Assembly (NCBI GenBank): GCA_964417685.1
Contig: CAYQIT010000001.1
Coordinates: forward strand, 124,001 to 188,000
Origin: CAJQGY01 sp964417685
GTDB lineage: Bacteria; Pseudomonadota; Gammaproteobacteria; Magnimaribacterales; D2472
Direction of reading: 5' to 3'
Length of the DNA stretch: 64,000 bases
Part shown: positions 62,405-64,000 of the stretch, piece by piece
Layout: each line of letters opens with the position of its first letter
Numbering within the stretch: the first letter of the stretch is position 1
Position numbers and translations under genes: made by a program
The notes under the pieces: model-generated
The model's database searches: none
Told to the model about the DNA's origin: nothing
What the model saw: only the letters and a program-made list of their open reading frames with translations

Positions 62405-63262
62405 ATGAAGATAGCATCCATTGATATAGGAACAAATTCAATAAAGTCTAAGATATTTGATACAACACCAACTTCAATAACTTTTTTAGAAGGAATAAGG
62501 ACGCCTATTAGGCTTGGAACAAAAGTATTTAATACAGGAGAGCTTTCTGAAAAAAAAATTATTGAGCTAATTAAAGTGCTAAAAAAATATCAACATTATT
62601 TTCTAAAAAATAACATTGAAATGTATGAAATTATTGCTACAAGTGCTTTTAGAGACTCAGTTAATTCTGAGCAAGCTAGAAGAACAGTTGAGAATGCAAT
62701 AGAACATCCTATAAATATTATTTCAGGTCTTCAAGAAGCTCAATTAATTCGATTGCATCCAAAAGCTCAAGATAAAAAAAACAAAGTCTTTGTTGATATT
62801 GGTGGTGGAAGCACAGAAATTTATATATATAAAAATGGAAAAACTAGTATTCAATCTTTTCAACTAGGTGGAGTCAGAAATTTACTAAAAATGGATTCTC
62901 AAAGTGAATGGAAAAGAATGGAGAATTGGTTAAAAAAGCAGGAAAATTGCGGCACCCTTGTTGGTTTGGGCGGTAATATCAAATCATTTATGCAAATTTC
63001 GAAAAAGAAAAAAATTAGTAAAAAGGAATTTAAAAATCAAAAGATTGCATTAAAGAAGCAAACAACTTCAGACAAGATTAAATTATATAATTTAGGCTTA
63101 GATAGAGCCGATGTCATTGATTATGCTTTAGATATTTTTGAAAAAATAATTGATTGTTTGGATGTTACATTAATTAAATCAACTAAATGGGGGGTCTCAG
63201 ACTCAACTTCTGTAAAATTATTTCATGAGCTTTATTCAAAAAAAATATCTATAGAAAGGTAA
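62405..63262 (+). CDS. ppx: Exopolyphosphatase/pppGpp phosphatase family, short form
   Basis: The 285-residue protein has the actin-fold phosphate motifs SIDIGTNSIKSKIFD at 5-19 and VFVDIGGGSTEIYIY near 125, plus GLGGNIKSF near 184. E. coli Ppx and GppA are about 500 residues because of a C-terminal HD-like region; this protein has only the two N-terminal lobes, as in many short Ppx1/Ppx-like enzymes. It would remove terminal phosphate from polyphosphate or pppGpp. It is coupled to ppk2 by a one-base gap. Confidence 0.88.
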   Translation: MKIASIDIGTNSIKSKIFDTTPTSITFLEGIRTPIRLGTKVFNTGELSEKKIIELIKVLKKYQHYFLKNNIEMYEIIATSAFRDSVNSEQARRTVENAIEHPINIISGLQEAQLIRLHPKAQDKKNKVFVDIGGGSTEIYIYKNGKTSIQSFQLGGVRNLLKMDSQSEWKRMENWLKKQENCGTLVGLGGNIKSFMQISKKKKISKKEFKNQKIALKKQTTSDKIKLYNLGLDRADVIDYALDIFEKIIDCLDVTLIKSTKWGVSDSTSVKLFHELYSKKISIER

Positions 63263-63263
63263 C

Positions 63264-63707
63264 TTAGAAACTTGTTGTAAAGCTGTATCCTTTATCATTC
63301 TCTTGAATTGATAAATTTGAAACATTTTTTTCTAAAAGATTGGAGATTTCAGAAACTTGATCAACTCCATCCTCTAATTTAACTACATTGAATGCAACTA
63401 TAACCGAGCCATCAATAAATGATGTTTTGAGGTTGTAATAATTATTACTGGGTAGGTTTGATGACAAGAATTTATTTATCTCAGCCTCATCGTTAAGTTC
63501 TGTTATTTTCTTTTTAGAGACAGATTCAACTTTTTGTTTGACATATTCATAATCAGATTTTGCTTTAATAAAATTAAATTTAGTTTGATTATATTCTGTT
63601 ATAAATGAATTAATTGAAATCACTAATAACGTAAGAGCTATCAGGCCTATGGCAACAAAGACTAGTTTTTTTTCCCTTTTATTTAAATTTAAAGAAAGCT
63701 TATTCAT
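63264..63707 (-). CDS. gspM: Type II secretion system protein GspM
   Basis: The 147-residue protein has a short cytoplasmic N-terminus with a basic patch (NLNKREKKLVF), one membrane helix at about 16-35, and a small periplasmic domain. This is the GspM layout; the upstream gene looks like gspL. GspM is an inner-membrane platform component of the T2SS. The start overlaps the preceding gene by 8 bases, the usual gspL-gspM coupling. Sequence motifs are weak in this family, so the call rests on size, layout and neighbour. Confidence 0.7.
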   Translation of the reverse strand: MNKLSLNLNKREKKLVFVAIGLIALTLLVISINSFITEYNQTKFNFIKAKSDYEYVKQKVESVSKKKITELNDEAEINKFLSSNLPSNNYYNLKTSFIDGSVIVAFNVVKLEDGVDQVSEISNLLEKNVSNLSIQENDKGYSFTTSF

Positions 63708-64000
63708 TTTTAAAGTTAATAGTTATAGTTCCCGTGGCACCGTCACCAGATTCAATGATATTTTGATCAATAATTTTTACACCAAAGCTTTCTCCCATTG
63801 ATAGAACTAACGACATCTGCATTGAAGGCATTTTTTCTATGTCAATAAGAGCGGTTGAAGATTCAAAATCTATATTAATTTTTTTTACAAACTTTCCACC
63901 AAGTCGATATATAAAATCAATATTGGGAAGTTCTTGTTTGTTATTAGTTGAAACAGTATCACCAATTAGGGCGTCAATTTGTGATCGTGGGTTTATTACT
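63700..64000 (-). CDS. gspL: Probable GspL, C-terminal periplasmic part (runs off right edge)
   Basis: The reverse-strand frame ending with TAA at 63700 gives 99 residues, including PRSQIDALIGD, IDFIYRLGG and a segment with alternating strands (KINIDFESSTALIDIEK, MSLVLSMGESFGVKI, then a final TITINFKNE). This pattern resembles the ferredoxin-like periplasmic domain of GspL. The adjacent gspM supports this. The gene is cut by the window edge, so the cytoplasmic domain cannot be checked. Confidence 0.5.
   Translation of the reverse strand, partial: VINPRSQIDALIGDTVSTNNKQELPNIDFIYRLGGKFVKKINIDFESSTALIDIEKMPSMQMSLVLSMGESFGVKIIDQNIIESGDGATGTITINFKNE

Noticed and set aside
1..64000. CRISPR arrays, insertion sequences, integrases or prophage genes
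   Set aside because: No regularly spaced direct repeats, transposase motifs or phage structural genes were found on reading the window.

Overview
The window reads as a compact, AT-rich chromosome segment (roughly one third G+C by eye) from a streamlined marine gammaproteobacterium. The gene order is gammaproteobacterial: lolC-lolD-exbB-exbD-msbA-lpxK-kdsB-murB, and serS-crcB-lolA-ftsK divergent from trxB. The physiology looks marine and surface-ocean: two large TonB receptors, a GH81 laminarinase lipoprotein, phytase, an AcuI-type acryloyl-CoA reductase, a TspO homologue and paired ammonium channels. An uncultured SAR86-like lineage fits well. That taxonomic placement is inference from content and order, not from a marker phylogeny. 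No phage, insertion sequence, CRISPR array or rRNA was seen.

Layout. 1-13645 (minus): an almost gapless run from trpS through an MFS carrier, hemH, an SDR and an aldehyde dehydrogenase into the envelope block lolC, lolD, exbB, exbD, an msbA-lpxK gene fusion, kdsB and murB, ending with a LysE exporter and a DUF1285 gene that runs off the left edge. 13679-15097 (plus): a DUF349 protein. 15094-19647 (minus): tRNA-Ser(TGA) directly followed by a thioesterase, an HD-domain protein, two alpha/beta hydrolases and a MelB-type symporter. 19870-21514: an abundant-looking secreted protein of unknown function with a strong terminator, and a coupled pair of unknown small genes. 21541-26971 (minus): GH81 laminarinase and gamma-glutamyltransferase. 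26985-28820: a patch of very small membrane and secreted proteins, mostly unrecognised. 28876-35647: nitroreductase, peptidase S51, a stand-alone PD-(D/E)XK exonuclease, a lipase-like hydrolase, a FabH-like synthase, TspO, a nucleoside transporter and a 2-oxoglutarate oxygenase. 35692-38880: an Oar-like TonB receptor. 38972-43363: serS, crcB, a shortened lolA and ftsK. 43445-46273: trxB, acuI, a small membrane protein and an HSD10-like SDR. 46340-50041: a nitrogen module with two sigma-54 promoters, a TorF porin, glnK and two amtB genes. 50036-54622: lipid-related enzymes, transporters and small membrane proteins. 54692-63262: an epoxide hydrolase, then a phosphorus module of phytase, TonB receptor, TetR regulator, Pit phosphate transporter, PPK2 and Ppx. 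63264-64000: gspM and the end of gspL.

How the genes work together. Lipid A and lipoprotein handling are concentrated here: LolC/D/A move lipoproteins, KdsB, LpxK and MsbA make and flip lipid A-core, and ExbB/D energises TonB receptors. The nitrogen block is built for scavenging ammonium under NtrC/sigma-54 control. The phosphorus block would cleave phytate outside the inner membrane, import phosphate through Pit, and store or mobilise it as polyphosphate.

The most unusual observations are the single-polypeptide MsbA-LpxK fusion, the tRNA-Ser whose CCA end lies six bases before a start codon, the TetR-TonB-phytase-Pit-PPK2-Ppx cluster, and a set of sub-60-residue membrane proteins, including a stop-to-start coupled three-gene cassette at 27191-28220.
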